Assembly (NCBI RefSeq): GCF_002105285.1
Contig: NZ_MUHR01000002.1
Span: 98,833-162,832 of the forward strand
Origin: Planktotalea arctica
Lineage (GTDB): Bacteria; Pseudomonadota; Alphaproteobacteria; Rhodobacterales; Rhodobacteraceae
Length of the DNA: 64,000 nucleotides
Reading direction: 5' to 3'
Both the position numbers and the translations under genes were made by a program. This document shows, piece by piece, positions 43,086 to 52,708 of the stretch; position 1 is the stretch's first letter; every line of letters begins with the position of its first letter. Under the pieces are notes generated by a model. It worked only from the letters and a program-made list of their open reading frames with translations, did not search any database and was not told the origin of the DNA.

Positions 43086-44153
43086 ATGAGCCAGCTAGAG
43101 ACAGATATCCGCGCCGCCCTTGCCCGTTTGGCGCTGCCTGATGGCGGCGATCTGATCAGCCGTGACATGATCCGCGCGCTTGTTGTGGATGATGCCTCCG
43201 TGCGCTTCGTGATCGAAGCGCCCAGTCCCGAAATTGCGGGCCAGATGGAGCCGCTGCGCAAAGCGGCCGAAGCGGCGGTGGCAAGCGTTGCGGGGTCGCG
43301 CAGCGTCTCTGCCGCGCTCACAGCCCATGGCCCCAAACCTGCGCCCCCCAGTCTCAAGATCGGCGGCCATGCCAAGCCGCAGCAAGGTGGCCCGGCAGCA
43401 GTTTCCGGCGTGGACCGGATTCTCGCTGTCGGTTCGGGCAAGGGCGGTGTTGGCAAATCCACCGTCTCGTCCAACCTTGCCGTGGCGCTGGCAAAGCAGG
43501 GCCGCCGCGTTGGCCTGCTTGATGCTGATATATACGGTCCCTCCCAGCCGCGCATGATGGGGGTGAACAAACGCCCCGCCAGCCCCGATGGTAAAACCAT
43601 CATTCCGCTGCACGCACACGGGGTCACGATCATGTCGATCGGTCTGATGATGGATCCCGACAAGGCGATCGTGTGGCGTGGTCCGATGCTTATGGGCGCT
43701 TTGCAGCAAATGCTGGGTCAGGTGGAGTGGGGCGAGCTTGATGTGCTGATCGTTGATCTGCCGCCCGGCACGGGGGATGTGCAGCTGACACTGTGCCAAC
43801 GTACGCAAGTGACGGGCGCGATCGTGGTCAGCACGCCGCAGGATGTGGCGCTTCTTGATGCCCGCAAGGCGCTGGATATGTTCGCTACGCTGAAAACCCC
43901 GGTTCTGGGGCTCATAGAAAATATGTCGATGTTCAAGTGCCCCGATTGTGGCTCCGAGCATGCTATCTTTGGTCATGGCGGCGTTGCCGCTGAGGCAGAG
44001 CGCTTGAACATTCCGCTGCTGGGTGCGCTTCCCATTGATCTGGAGACGCGGCTTGCAGGGGACAATGGCACGCCCATCGCTGCGGGCGAGGGGGAGATGG
44101 CGCAGGCCTATGCCAGGCTCGCCCAAGGTTTGATCGAGGGCGGCATGGCCTAA
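43086..44153 (+). CDS. mrp: Mrp/NBP35-family P-loop ATPase, Fe-S cluster carrier
   Basis: The 355-residue protein has an N-terminal DUF59-like part (residues 1-80) and a Gln/Pro-rich linker. The ATPase domain has the deviant Walker A GSGKGGVGKST, VDLPPGTGDVQLTL, and the CPDC pair (C285, C288) that bridges an iron-sulfur cluster between two monomers. It delivers Fe-S clusters to target proteins. The ribosome binding site TTGGAGA lies before ATG 43086. A terminator follows 30 bases after the stop. It is separate from the dcw cluster transcript. Confidence 0.94.
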   Translation: MSQLETDIRAALARLALPDGGDLISRDMIRALVVDDASVRFVIEAPSPEIAGQMEPLRKAAEAAVASVAGSRSVSAALTAHGPKPAPPSLKIGGHAKPQQGGPAAVSGVDRILAVGSGKGGVGKSTVSSNLAVALAKQGRRVGLLDADIYGPSQPRMMGVNKRPASPDGKTIIPLHAHGVTIMSIGLMMDPDKAIVWRGPMLMGALQQMLGQVEWGELDVLIVDLPPGTGDVQLTLCQRTQVTGAIVVSTPQDVALLDARKALDMFATLKTPVLGLIENMSMFKCPDCGSEHAIFGHGGVAAEAERLNIPLLGALPIDLETRLAGDNGTPIAAGEGEMAQAYARLAQGLIEGGMA

Positions 44154-44183
44154 AATCTGCCAACGCATGTAAATACAATGAAC

Positions 44184-44224
44184 GGGCCGGAACCTTTGAA
44201 AGCTTCTGGCCCCATTTCTTTCTA
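44184..44224 (+). terminator. Intrinsic terminator of mrp
   Basis: A 9-bp stem (44184-44192 with 44204-44212, one G-U pair) is followed by ATTTCTTTCT. Confidence 0.75.
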
Positions 44225-44628
44225 AGACGTGCCTGTCCCAAGCAAGCGTCGCTCACTTGATCGGCCCTATGGGAATTCATGGTCCGAAAGTGCGATTTCC
44301 CCCTCCTTATAGAGTGCCGCGCGTAAGAGTTGCCGAAAAGATGGCGCGACTTTGGGGGAACCAGAGGATTTGTCATGGAATCCACGGGTGATTCGGAGCT
44401 TTGAGGTTGGGATAACGGCGCCAAACAGGGTGTAATCCATGAATGCAGGATAAAAATTGGGAAAATATGGGAAAAGATCCATAGAAATTTTGTGTCTATA
44501 TATGGTGTTTAAAGTAAAGTCGTTACGCTAATTGTGGATAATGTTCCCCTGACGTTCTTACTATATCTTGTGTTTGAAGCATCTGAAAAGCAACATTCAG
44601 TAGGTTTTGAGGTGAAATTTTTGTTGCG
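44225..44628. other. Long spacer between mrp and the mraZ leader, no gene supported
   Basis: About 400 bases, turning AT-rich after 44440. A 71-codon open frame on the minus strand (44267-44482) and others have no ribosome binding site or recognisable product. Promoter elements for the mraZ leader RNA probably lie at its right end. Confidence 0.45.
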
Positions 44629-44654
44629 TCCCATGATCTCCCATGGCATCCCTA
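44629..44654 (+). promoter_or_regulatory. MraZ box: three direct repeats at 10-bp spacing
   Basis: TCCCAT (44629-44634), TCCCAT (44639-44644) and TCCCTA (44649-44654) repeat every 10 bases. On the minus strand they read TGGGA or AGGGA with 5-base gaps, the TGGGN-N5 pattern bound by MraZ in E. coli. They overlap a weak promoter candidate (TTGTTG at 44621, TGGCAT at 44644), fitting autorepression by MraZ. Confidence 0.65.
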
Positions 44655-44655
44655 A

Positions 44656-44878
44656 TGTTAGAAGATGAAGACGGGAAAGACAAAGGGGCGCTAAACGACC
44701 CCGAAATCAAAAACTCCCAAGTCAGGTTTCATACAGGCATCCGCCTTCACCTTCTTCAGAGATCCGGCGCGCGAGCGAGCAGACATCCCCCCAGGTGGCG
44801 CGCGCGATCGGACACTCCCGGCAACGGGACGTCGGCGGATCAAGCAGTGGCAGCAGCTTGATCCGCCTTTAATTTTTT
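44656..44878 (+). ncRNA. UpsM-like leader sRNA upstream of mraZ (5' end approximate)
   Basis: The leader between the MraZ box and mraZ ends in a strong intrinsic terminator 42 bases before the mraZ start. In Rhodobacter sphaeroides the dcw cluster has just this layout, and most transcripts end there to give the abundant sRNA UpsM of about 206 nt. Here the span is about 220 bases. Visible folds are GGGGCGCT...GACCCC near 44677, a TCCCG/CGGGA stem with a GCAA tetraloop near 44816, and the terminator. The 5' end is inferred from the candidate promoter. No open frame in it looks real. Confidence 0.7.
44834..44878 (+). terminator. Intrinsic terminator inside the mraZ leader
   Basis: A perfect 12-bp stem (44834-44845 with 44856-44867) around a 10-base loop is followed by TTTAATTTTTT. 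It must be read through for the dcw genes to be expressed from an upstream promoter. Confidence 0.93.
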
Positions 44879-44919
44879 CAGGGTCAGGGAAACCTGAAAT
44901 TCGAAAGGGACGATGAGGC

Positions 44920-45435
44920 GTGTCACGCAGGTTCAGAGGCGAAAGCCATCACAAGGTGGACGCAAAGGGTCGAGTTTCGATCCCTGCGTCTTTTCGCCGT
45001 GTGATCGAACGCGCAGACCCCAATTGGACCGATGGTCTCGCGCCGGAACTGGTCATCGTTTACGGTGATCACCGCCGCAACTACCTTGAATGTTATACAA
45101 TGGAGGCCATTGAAGAGGTCGACGCCAAGATTGACGCGCTTCCGCGTGGCTCTATGCAGCGCAAAATGTTGCAGCGTCTGTTTCATGGCCAGTCCTTCCC
45201 GACCACGATCGACGAAACGGGTCGCCTCGTGCTTCCTGCAAAATTGCGCTCCAAGATCGATCTTGATAAAGAAGCTTTCTTCATTGCTGCAGGCGACACC
45301 TTCCAGATCTGGAAGACTGAAACCTATGAAGCGGAAGAGCTGGCGCGCACAGAAGAGTGGCTCGAAGAGCTGCCCGATGACTTCGATCCGCTGGAATTCC
45401 TCGACGGTGTCCCCACGACAGCCGCGGCGGAGTGA
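44920..45435 (+). CDS. mraZ: Transcriptional regulator MraZ
   Basis: The 171-residue protein has two SpoVT/AbrB-type halves, each with the DxxGR motif: DAKGRVSIPASFR near residue 17 and DETGRLVLPAKLR near residue 100. MraZ rings bind repeated boxes in front of the dcw operon and repress it. The start is GTG 44920, preceded by AAAGGGA, and a nearby ATG is out of frame. An acidic C-terminal extension (EELPDDFDPLEFLDG) is usual in alphaproteobacteria. It is the first gene of the dcw cluster and ends 3 bases before rsmH. Confidence 0.96.
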   Translation: MSRRFRGESHHKVDAKGRVSIPASFRRVIERADPNWTDGLAPELVIVYGDHRRNYLECYTMEAIEEVDAKIDALPRGSMQRKMLQRLFHGQSFPTTIDETGRLVLPAKLRSKIDLDKEAFFIAAGDTFQIWKTETYEAEELARTEEWLEELPDDFDPLEFLDGVPTTAAAE

Positions 45436-45438
45436 TCC

Positions 45439-46422
45439 ATGGAACAGGCCACGACATCTGCTCCTCACATTCCGGTCCTTCTTGCTCCCATCCTTAAAGC
45501 AGCCGAGCCGATTTCGGGTTCCTGGCTTGATGGCACATTCGGTGCAGGCGGCTATACGCGCGCGCTTTTGGATGCGGGCGCAGATAGCGTTATTGCCGTG
45601 GACCGCGATCCGCTCGCCTTTGAACTGGCCGCCGATTGGGCGGGTCAGTACGGCACCCGCCTGATCCAGCAACAGGCAGTGTTTTCCGATATGGCCGAGT
45701 TCGCCAGCGATCTGGACGGGGTTGTCCTTGATCTTGGGGTTTCCTCAATGCAGCTTGATATTGCCGAGCGCGGCTTTTCATTCATGCGCGACGGCCCGCT
45801 TGATATGCGCATGGGCCAAGACGGCCAAAGCGCCGCCGATATCGTGAATGAATACGAGTCTGAGGAAATAGCTGAAATCCTCTATAATTTCGGTGAAGAG
45901 CGTGCCTCGCGCCGCATCGCACGCGCTATCATCGAGCTGCGCGCGGAACAGCCGATCACCACAACACTGCAACTTGCCGATCTGATCGAGAAATGCCTGC
46001 CGCGCAAGAAACCGGGGCAAAGCCATCCGGCGACGCGCAGTTTCCAAGCGCTGCGCATTGCTGTTAACGATGAATATGGCGAGTTATACCGCGGCCTCAT
46101 GGCGGCCGAGCAAGCGCTTGCACCCGGTGGCCTTTTGGCGATCGTCACCTTCCATTCTGTTGAAGACCGCATGGCGAAACGCTTCTTGCAATCGCGCGCA
46201 GGCACCACGGGCAACGCCAATCGCTTTGCGCCTGAACTCATTACCGAAAAACCCGCGTTCGAGCTGCTGAGCCGCAAGGCGATCACCGCCAGCGAAGACG
46301 AGCTTGCTTTGAACACGCGTGCGCGCTCTGCCAAATTGCGCCTTGCGCGCCGCACCGATGCGCCTGCGGGCCGGATCGAGGCGAAATCACTTGGCATGCC
46401 CATGCTTAGAAGGGACCGTTAA
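45439..46422 (+). CDS. rsmH: 16S rRNA (cytosine-1402-N4)-methyltransferase
   Basis: The 327-residue enzyme methylates C1402 of 16S rRNA in the decoding centre. The SAM-binding motif is [18 protein letters not shown] near residue 32. Further motifs are [20 protein letters not shown], the [18 protein letters not shown] block (seen as [17 protein letters not shown]), and [12 protein letters not shown]. It sits second in the dcw cluster as in most bacteria. Its stop (46420-46422) is one base before the ftsL ATG. Confidence 0.96.
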   Translation: MEQATTSAPHIPVLLAPILKAAEPISGSWLDGTFGAGGYTRALLDAGADSVIAVDRDPLAFELAADWAGQYGTRLIQQQAVFSDMAEFASDLDGVVLDLGVSSMQLDIAERGFSFMRDGPLDMRMGQDGQSAADIVNEYESEEIAEILYNFGEERASRRIARAIIELRAEQPITTTLQLADLIEKCLPRKKPGQSHPATRSFQALRIAVNDEYGELYRGLMAAEQALAPGGLLAIVTFHSVEDRMAKRFLQSRAGTTGNANRFAPELITEKPAFELLSRKAITASEDELALNTRARSAKLRLARRTDAPAGRIEAKSLGMPMLRRDR

Positions 46423-46423
46423 C

Positions 46424-46807
46424 ATGCGCTCACTCTTGTATATCATCACCGCGCTTGCGGTCATCGGGCTAGCTTTTTGGGCCTACCGCGAGAATTACCA
46501 GACCCAATCCGAAATTGCGCGCACCGAGAAAATCAACCGTGATATCGGCGATGCGCGTGCGCGCCTTACGGTGCTGCGTGCCGAATGGGCCTATCTCAAC
46601 CGCCCCGATCGTTTGCGCGACCTAACGGAAATCAATTTCGAGCGCCTCGGCCTGTTGCCCCTGCGCGCTGATCAGTTCGGCAAGGTCGATCAAGTCGCCT
46701 TCCCGCCCGAGCCGGAGCCGGAGTTGATTATCACCAACACCGTTGATGTTTCAGGCATGAATATGGGCGAAGATGTGGTTACGCGCGGGGACGGTGTTTT
46801 CCCATGA
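46424..46807 (+). CDS. ftsL: Cell division protein FtsL
   Basis: The 127-residue bitopic protein has one membrane helix (residues 2-20, RSLLYIITALAVIGLAFWAY). A coiled coil follows (QTQSEIARTEKINRDIGDARARLTVLRAEWAYL), then a short segment with PDRLRDLTEINFERLGLLPL that resembles the conserved FtsL C-terminus. It forms the FtsQLB complex that activates septal peptidoglycan synthesis. ATG 46424 is one base after the rsmH stop. A longer in-frame start inside rsmH is rejected. The gene overlaps ftsI by 4 bases (ATGA), indicating translational coupling. Confidence 0.9.
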   Translation: MRSLLYIITALAVIGLAFWAYRENYQTQSEIARTEKINRDIGDARARLTVLRAEWAYLNRPDRLRDLTEINFERLGLLPLRADQFGKVDQVAFPPEPEPELIITNTVDVSGMNMGEDVVTRGDGVFP

Positions 46808-48591
46808 TCCGCACGCCGTTACGCCCCCTTGCGCGTATTCTGGAGGCACGCGCCAGCGGCGAAAACCCTGACGCGATCGAACGCGAGAACCTGCGCATCC
46901 GTCACGAGCAAATGCGCGATCAATCGCGCAACCGCGCCGAGGGGCGCCTGCTAATCCTTTCGGTAATCTTCTTTTGCGCCTTCGGCGTCATTGGCGCACG
47001 CATGGGTGTGTTGGCCGCGACCGATCCCGCCGAGCCGCGCGCCGCAAGTGCAGGAGCTTTGATCCAAGCGAGCCGCGCAGACATCACCGATCGCCATGGG
47101 CGTATTCTGGCAACGAACTTCGAAACCCATTCGCTTTATGCGCAGCCTTTGCAAATGATCGACAAGCCGCGCGTGGCTGCCGAACTGGCCGCAATCTTCC
47201 CTGATCTGAAGGCGGAAAAGCTGCTTAGGGATTTCACGGGAAAACGTAAGTTCTTGTGGATCAAGAAAAAACTCAGCCCCGAGCAGAAACAGGCGGTGCA
47301 TGACATCGGCGATCCGGGCCTGTTGTTTGGCCCGCGTGAGATGCGGCTCTATCCAAACGGCAAACTGGCTGCGCATATCATGGGCGGCGCAAGTTTCGGG
47401 CGCGAGGGCGTGCATGCGGCCGAAGTGATCGGCGTTGCAGGCGTCGAGAAATTCTTTGACGAAGAGCTGCGCGACCCTGCACGCCAAGGTGCGCCGCTGG
47501 CGCTTTCGATTGATCTGACGGTGCAGGCCGCTGCCGAAGAAGTCCTCTATGGTGGCATGCAGCTGATGAACGCCAAAGGTGCCGCTTCGGTTCTAATGGA
47601 TGTGCACACGGGCGAGATTATTTCCATCGTCAGCCTACCGGATTTCGACCCCAACGCGCGCCCCAGCCCGCTGATCGAGGGCGATGCCTCTGACAGCCCG
47701 CTGTTCAACCGCGCGGTGCAGGGCGTCTATGAACTTGGCTCTGCGTATAAAATTTTCACCGCTGCGCAGGCGATGGATCTGGGCTTGGTGAATAATCAAA
47801 CCATGATCGACACCGGAAAAGCCCTGCGTGTCGGCGGTTTTAACATCGGTGAGTTTCGCAAGAAGAACTACGGAATTATTAGTGTTGAGGACATTATCGT
47901 CAAAAGCTCCAATCGCGGCACGGGCCGGCTGGCGCTCCAGATCGGTGTGGCGCGCCAGAAAGAGTTCATGAAAGCCATGGGTTTCATGGATTTCACCCCG
48001 CTTGAAATTGTCGAGGCGCGGGGCGGCAAGCCGCTTTTCCCCGAACGCTGGACCGATCTGAGCGCGGTGACGATTTCTTATGGCCACGGTCTGTCCAACT
48101 CGCCGCTACATCTTGCAGCGGGCTATGCGGCGATCGCCAATGGCGGCACTTATATAGCACCCACGATCCTGAAGCGTGGAGTGGCACCTAAAGGCACCCG
48201 CGTCATGCGCGAGGACACGGCCAATTATGCGCGCACGATGCTGCGTAAAGTGGTGACCGAGGGCACCGCCAGCTTTGGTGAGGTGCAGGGCTATGCGGTG
48301 GGTGGCAAGACCGGCACGGCCGACAAGCCAAGGCCGCGCGGGGGCGGTTATTACGAGGATAAGGTCATTGCGACTTTCGCGTCGCTCTTTCCTACGCATG
48401 ATCCCAAATATGTGCTGATCGTGACGCTGGATGAGCCGGTTGAGACCTCGGGTGACAAGCCGCGCCGTACCGCAGGCTGGACGGCGGTTCCTGTCGCTGC
48501 CGAGATGATTGGCCGCGTGGCACCGCTCTTGGGGCTAAGACCAGAGATTGAACCGGGCGAGTTGGCTGGTATAACGCTCACATCGAATTAA
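46804..48591 (+). CDS. ftsI: Septal peptidoglycan transpeptidase FtsI (PBP3)
   Basis: The 595-residue class B penicillin-binding protein has one membrane helix (residues ~48-70), the dimerisation/pedestal domain, and a transpeptidase domain with SAYK (in LGSAYKIFTAAQ), SSN (VKSSNRGTGRL) and KTG (GGKTGTADKP). It cross-links septal peptidoglycan during division with FtsW. The cytoplasmic N-terminus of ~45 residues is rich in Arg and Glu. Its start overlaps the end of ftsL by 4 bases. A 42-base gap separates it from murE. Confidence 0.96.
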   Translation: MIRTPLRPLARILEARASGENPDAIERENLRIRHEQMRDQSRNRAEGRLLILSVIFFCAFGVIGARMGVLAATDPAEPRAASAGALIQASRADITDRHGRILATNFETHSLYAQPLQMIDKPRVAAELAAIFPDLKAEKLLRDFTGKRKFLWIKKKLSPEQKQAVHDIGDPGLLFGPREMRLYPNGKLAAHIMGGASFGREGVHAAEVIGVAGVEKFFDEELRDPARQGAPLALSIDLTVQAAAEEVLYGGMQLMNAKGAASVLMDVHTGEIISIVSLPDFDPNARPSPLIEGDASDSPLFNRAVQGVYELGSAYKIFTAAQAMDLGLVNNQTMIDTGKALRVGGFNIGEFRKKNYGIISVEDIIVKSSNRGTGRLALQIGVARQKEFMKAMGFMDFTPLEIVEARGGKPLFPERWTDLSAVTISYGHGLSNSPLHLAAGYAAIANGGTYIAPTILKRGVAPKGTRVMREDTANYARTMLRKVVTEGTASFGEVQGYAVGGKTGTADKPRPRGGGYYEDKVIATFASLFPTHDPKYVLIVTLDEPVETSGDKPRRTAGWTAVPVAAEMIGRVAPLLGLRPEIEPGELAGITLTSN

Positions 48592-48633
48592 AGGGGGCGC
48601 GTGTTCGCGCGCCACAAGATGTAGGGGCAGGCC

Positions 48634-50115
48634 ATGGCGGCATTCACGACTTTACAGCAGCTCGGCTTGACTGCGGCGCATGGGCGAAACCCTGAAATCA
48701 TGGGCCTCGCGGTGGACAGCCGCGATGTGCTGCGGGGCTTTCTGTTTGCCGCACTGCCGGGCGCGAAGGTGCACGGTGGCGAGTTTATTCAATACGCGCT
48801 GCGCATGGGCGCTTCGGCGATTCTGACCGACGCGATCGGCGCCGAAATTGCCGCGGAAGAGCTTGCAGGCGCGGACGCCGCGCTGATCGTCACCGATGAT
48901 CCACGCAGCGCGCTCGCCTTTGCTGCCGCGCTCTGGTTCGGCGCGCAGCCGCAAATCATGACCGCCGTGACGGGCACCAACGGCAAAACCTCCGTCAGCA
49001 CCTTTGTGCGTCAAATCTGGAACCTGCTTGATCTGGAGGCGGTGAACCTTGGCACCACGGGTGTCGAGGGCTCCATGCACCTGCCGCTTGCCCATACCAC
49101 GCCCGAGCCGATCACGCTTCACCGCACGCTCGCCACTTTGGCCGATGAAGGGATAACGCACGCGGCGATGGAGGCCTCTTCTCACGGGCTTGATCAGCGC
49201 CGCTTGGACGGCGTGCATCTCGCGGCGGCGGGCTTTACCAATTTTACGCAGGATCACCTTGATTACCACGGCACGTTCGATGCCTATTTCGAAGCCAAGA
49301 TGGGGCTGTTCAAGCGCGTTTTGCAGGATGATGGCGTAGCTGTGGTCAATCTTGACGATCCCAAGGGCGCAGAGGTCGCGATGATCGCGCAGTCCAATGG
49401 GCATGAACTGATTGGCGTTGGTCGCGACAAGGAAGCGGACCTTTGCCTGCTTGGTCAACGCTTTGACGGCACAGGGCAGGACCTTTTGTTCAAATGGCAT
49501 GACCGCCCGTTTCAGGCGCGGCTCAATCTGATTGGAGGCTTTCAAGCGGAAAATGTACTGCTTGCGGCGGGCCTTGTGATTGCCTGCGGCGAAGACCCTG
49601 TGCGCGTATTCGACACGCTTGGCGATCTGGAAACGGTGCATGGGCGCATGCAACTGGCTGCGACCCGCTCCAATGGCGCTGCGGTTTTCGTGGACTACGC
49701 CCACACCCCCGATGCGGTCGAAACCGCGCTCAAAGCGATGCGCCCGCATGTGATGGGGCGCCTTGTGGCGCTGATTGGCGCGGGGGGGGATCGTGACACG
49801 GGCAAACGCCCATTGATGGGGCAGGCGGCTGCAGAAAACGCCGATCTTGTATTCGTCACCGATGACAATCCGCGCTCCGAAGACCCTGCGCTTATTCGCG
49901 CAGCGGTCATGGCTGGTGCGCCCGAAGCAATCGAGGTCGCAGATCGCGCAGAGGCGATCCTGCGCGCAGTCGATGCGCTTGGCCCCGGGGATGCGCTTCT
50001 GATTGCCGGCAAGGGTCATGAAACGGGGCAAGTGGTTGGCGATACTGTCTTTCCCTTTGATGATTGCGAGCAGGCCAGCGTGGCCGTTGCCGCCCTTGAA
50101 GGAGACCGCGCATGA
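48634..50115 (+). CDS. murE: UDP-N-acetylmuramoyl-L-alanyl-D-glutamate--2,6-diaminopimelate ligase
   Basis: The 493-residue Mur ligase adds the third residue of the stem peptide. The ATP loop is TGTNGKTSVSTFV. Substrate-site motifs include GTTGVEG and EASSHGLDQRR. The DNPRSEDP motif is the hallmark of meso-diaminopimelate specificity, as opposed to lysine. The C-terminal GKGHETGQ is also conserved. The start at ATG 48634 follows GTAGGGGCAGG. Its stop overlaps the murF start by 4 bases. Confidence 0.97.
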   Translation: MAAFTTLQQLGLTAAHGRNPEIMGLAVDSRDVLRGFLFAALPGAKVHGGEFIQYALRMGASAILTDAIGAEIAAEELAGADAALIVTDDPRSALAFAAALWFGAQPQIMTAVTGTNGKTSVSTFVRQIWNLLDLEAVNLGTTGVEGSMHLPLAHTTPEPITLHRTLATLADEGITHAAMEASSHGLDQRRLDGVHLAAAGFTNFTQDHLDYHGTFDAYFEAKMGLFKRVLQDDGVAVVNLDDPKGAEVAMIAQSNGHELIGVGRDKEADLCLLGQRFDGTGQDLLFKWHDRPFQARLNLIGGFQAENVLLAAGLVIACGEDPVRVFDTLGDLETVHGRMQLAATRSNGAAVFVDYAHTPDAVETALKAMRPHVMGRLVALIGAGGDRDTGKRPLMGQAAAENADLVFVTDDNPRSEDPALIRAAVMAGAPEAIEVADRAEAILRAVDALGPGDALLIAGKGHETGQVVGDTVFPFDDCEQASVAVAALEGDRA

Positions 50116-51557
50116 GCCTTTGGACAGCTTTTGATGCCGCTGCCGCGACAGGCGGGCAGGCGATTGGGGATTGGTCGGTGAGCGGCATTTCCATCGACAC
50201 GCGCACGATTGAGGCGGGTGATTTATTCGTCGCTTTGAAAGCTGCGCGCGATGGCCATGAATTCGTGGCGCAGGCCCTTGGCAAAGGGGCAGGTGCCGCT
50301 TTGGTGAGCCATGTTCCAGAGGGCGTTTCAAGCGATGCACCGCTGCTGATCGTGGAGGATGTACTAAGCGCGCTAGAGGCTTTGGGCCGCGCGGGGCGTG
50401 CGCGCACGAACGCGCGCGTCGTCGCGATCACCGGCTCAGTCGGCAAGACCTCTACCAAAGAAATGTTGCGCGATGTGCTGGGCGCGCAGGGGCGCACGCA
50501 CGCGTCGGTCGCCAGCTACAACAACCATTGGGGTGTGCCGCTGACCTTGGCGCGGATGCCCGTTGACACAGAATTCGCTGTGATCGAAATCGGCATGAAC
50601 CACCCCGGTGAAATCGCGCCTCTGGCCAAGATGGCGCGCCCGCATGTGGCGTTGATCACCACCGTTGGAGCGGCGCATTTGGAAGCGTTCGAGAATATCG
50701 ACGGGATTGCGGCGGAAAAAGCCGCGATCATGGAAGGGCTGGAAGCGGGCGGAATTGCCATTCTGAACGGCGATATTGAAACAGCCCCTGTTTTGAAAGA
50801 TGTCGCCGAAAAGCGGGGCGTGAATGCGCTTTGGTTCGGCCAAACAACGCAGGATTATAGGCTTGATCAGATCACGCTGAGCGGCAACACCACCGTTGTG
50901 CAGGCCAGCGCGCAAGGGGCACCGCTGTTGTTCAAGGTGCAAAGCGCGGGAAGCCATTTTGCGATGAACGGTCTAGGCGCTCTTGCCAGCGCCAAGGCGC
51001 TTGGCGCGGATATTGCGCTGGCGGCACAAAGCATCGCCAGATGGACACCCTTCACAGGGCGCGGCGCGCGCGAAATCATCGCGCTGGACGGCGCCGATAG
51101 CCGCATGACGCTTGAGTTGATTGATGACGCTTACAATGCCAACCCCACTTCGCTAGGCGCGGCGCTTGATGTGTTGGCGGCAGCAGAGGTCACCCATGAT
51201 ATCGGCCGCGTCTCCAAGGGGCGGCGCATTGCCTATCTTGGCGATATGAAAGAGCTAGGCGGCGATGAAGCCGCAATGCACAGCGCCCTTGCGCGCTTGC
51301 CCTGCATTGAGGAAATCGACGTAATCCACTGCGTCGGCCCGCTCATGCGCCATTGCTATGATGCACTGCCTGTTGCCAAGCGCGGCCACTGGGAAGCGAG
51401 CAGCGCAGCCATGGCCAGCCACGTAGGCCGCGACCTTGATGCGGGGGATGTGGTGCTGGCCAAAGGCTCTCTCTCCATGGGGCTTGCGCGCGTAGTGGAC
51501 GCGGTGCGCAAATTGAGCCATACGGCCAGCAAAGACGCCGCAAAGGACGATGTGTAA
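50112..51557 (+). CDS. murF: UDP-N-acetylmuramoyl-tripeptide--D-alanyl-D-alanine ligase
   Basis: The 481-residue ligase attaches D-Ala-D-Ala to complete the pentapeptide precursor in the cytoplasm. The ATP loop is TGSVGKTSTKEML near residue 112, with SYNNHWGVPLTLARMP and GMNHPGEIAPL in the central domain and DAYNANPTSLGAAL in the C-terminal one. The ATG overlaps the murE stop and the gene abuts mraY exactly (stop TAA, then ATG), so translation of the three is coupled. Confidence 0.97.
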   Translation: MSLWTAFDAAAATGGQAIGDWSVSGISIDTRTIEAGDLFVALKAARDGHEFVAQALGKGAGAALVSHVPEGVSSDAPLLIVEDVLSALEALGRAGRARTNARVVAITGSVGKTSTKEMLRDVLGAQGRTHASVASYNNHWGVPLTLARMPVDTEFAVIEIGMNHPGEIAPLAKMARPHVALITTVGAAHLEAFENIDGIAAEKAAIMEGLEAGGIAILNGDIETAPVLKDVAEKRGVNALWFGQTTQDYRLDQITLSGNTTVVQASAQGAPLLFKVQSAGSHFAMNGLGALASAKALGADIALAAQSIARWTPFTGRGAREIIALDGADSRMTLELIDDAYNANPTSLGAALDVLAAAEVTHDIGRVSKGRRIAYLGDMKELGGDEAAMHSALARLPCIEEIDVIHCVGPLMRHCYDALPVAKRGHWEASSAAMASHVGRDLDAGDVVLAKGSLSMGLARVVDAVRKLSHTASKDAAKDDV

Positions 51558-52640
51558 ATGCTATATTGGTTAACCGCTCTCTCTGACGGGGGCGATTTTT
51601 TCAACCTCTTTCGCTACATCACCTTTCGTGCAGGCGGGGCTTTCCTGACGGCACTGATCTTTGGTTTCGTCTTCGGCAAACCCTTGATCAACGTGCTGCG
51701 CCGCCGCCAAGGCAAGGGTCAACCGATACGCGACGATGGCCCCGAGGGGCATTTTATCAAGGCAGGCACCCCCACGATGGGCGGGCTTTTGATTGTGGGC
51801 GCATTGCTTACGTCAACCCTGCTTTGGGCGCGGCTGGACAACCCGTTTATCTGGATTGTGTTATTTGTAACAATGTCTTACGGCGCGATTGGTTTCGCAG
51901 ATGACTACGCGAAAGTGTCCAAACAGACCACCGCGGGCGTGTCTGGCAAGCTGCGCCTTGCCCTTGGTTTCGTGATCGCTGCAATCGCTGGCTACTGGGC
52001 GGCGCAATATCATCCGCCGGAATTACAAAACCAGCTTGCGCTGCCGATCTTCAAGGATACGCTGATCAACCTAGGTTATCTGTTCGTGCCCTTCGCTGTG
52101 ATCGTGATCGTTGGTGCGGCCAATTCCGTTAACCTTACTGATGGTCTCGATGGTCTTGCGATCATGCCCGTGATGATCGCCTCTGGTACGCTGGGCGTCA
52201 TCGCTTACGCCGTTGGCCGCGTCGATTTCACCGAATATCTCGACGTTCATTATGTCCCCGGCACCGGCGAAATTCTGGTCTTTACCGCAGGCATCTTCGG
52301 CGGTGGTCTTGGCTTCCTTTGGTACAATGCCCCCCCCGCAGCCGTCTTCATGGGGGACACCGGTTCGCTCGCCCTTGGCGGCGCTTTGGGCGCTATTGCG
52401 GTGTCGACCAAACACGAGTTGGTGCTGGCTGTCGTCGGCGGTCTCTTCGTGGTCGAGGCACTCTCGGTCATCATTCAGGTGCTCTATTTCAAGCGCACAG
52501 GTAAGCGGGTGTTTCTGATGGCTCCGATCCATCACCACTACGAGAAAAAGGGCTGGGCCGAGCCGCAAATCGTTATCCGCTTCTGGATCATCTCGTTGAT
52601 CTTGGCGATGATTGGTTTGGCGACGCTGAAGGTTAGGTAG
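51558..52640 (+). CDS. mraY: Phospho-N-acetylmuramoyl-pentapeptide transferase
   Basis: The 360-residue integral membrane enzyme has about ten helices and transfers phospho-MurNAc-pentapeptide to undecaprenyl phosphate, giving lipid I. Cytoplasmic motifs are seen in order: [24 protein letters not shown] with the catalytic Asp pair, [25 protein letters not shown], and the substrate loop [14 protein letters not shown]. The start ATG directly follows the murF stop. It is 68 bases before murD. Confidence 0.97.
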   Translation: MLYWLTALSDGGDFFNLFRYITFRAGGAFLTALIFGFVFGKPLINVLRRRQGKGQPIRDDGPEGHFIKAGTPTMGGLLIVGALLTSTLLWARLDNPFIWIVLFVTMSYGAIGFADDYAKVSKQTTAGVSGKLRLALGFVIAAIAGYWAAQYHPPELQNQLALPIFKDTLINLGYLFVPFAVIVIVGAANSVNLTDGLDGLAIMPVMIASGTLGVIAYAVGRVDFTEYLDVHYVPGTGEILVFTAGIFGGGLGFLWYNAPPAAVFMGDTGSLALGGALGAIAVSTKHELVLAVVGGLFVVEALSVIIQVLYFKRTGKRVFLMAPIHHHYEKKGWAEPQIVIRFWIISLILAMIGLATLKVR

Positions 52641-52708
52641 CAGAGCAATTTATCTCGCGTGATACATCGCGGGCTAGGGTCACAAAATTTCCAAAAGGTG
52701 GGTCTTCC

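Noticed and set aside
44267..44482. Minus-strand open frame of 71 codons before the dcw cluster
   Set aside because: No ribosome binding site, odd amino acid mix and no family resemblance.
44643..44861. Open frame of 72 codons in the mraZ leader
   Set aside because: It overlaps the structured UpsM-like RNA up to the terminator, has no ribosome binding site, and its product is not recognisable.
48652..50340. 562-codon minus-strand frame across murE
   Set aside because: Antisense shadow of murE and murF, rich in His, Arg and Gln, with no recognisable product.
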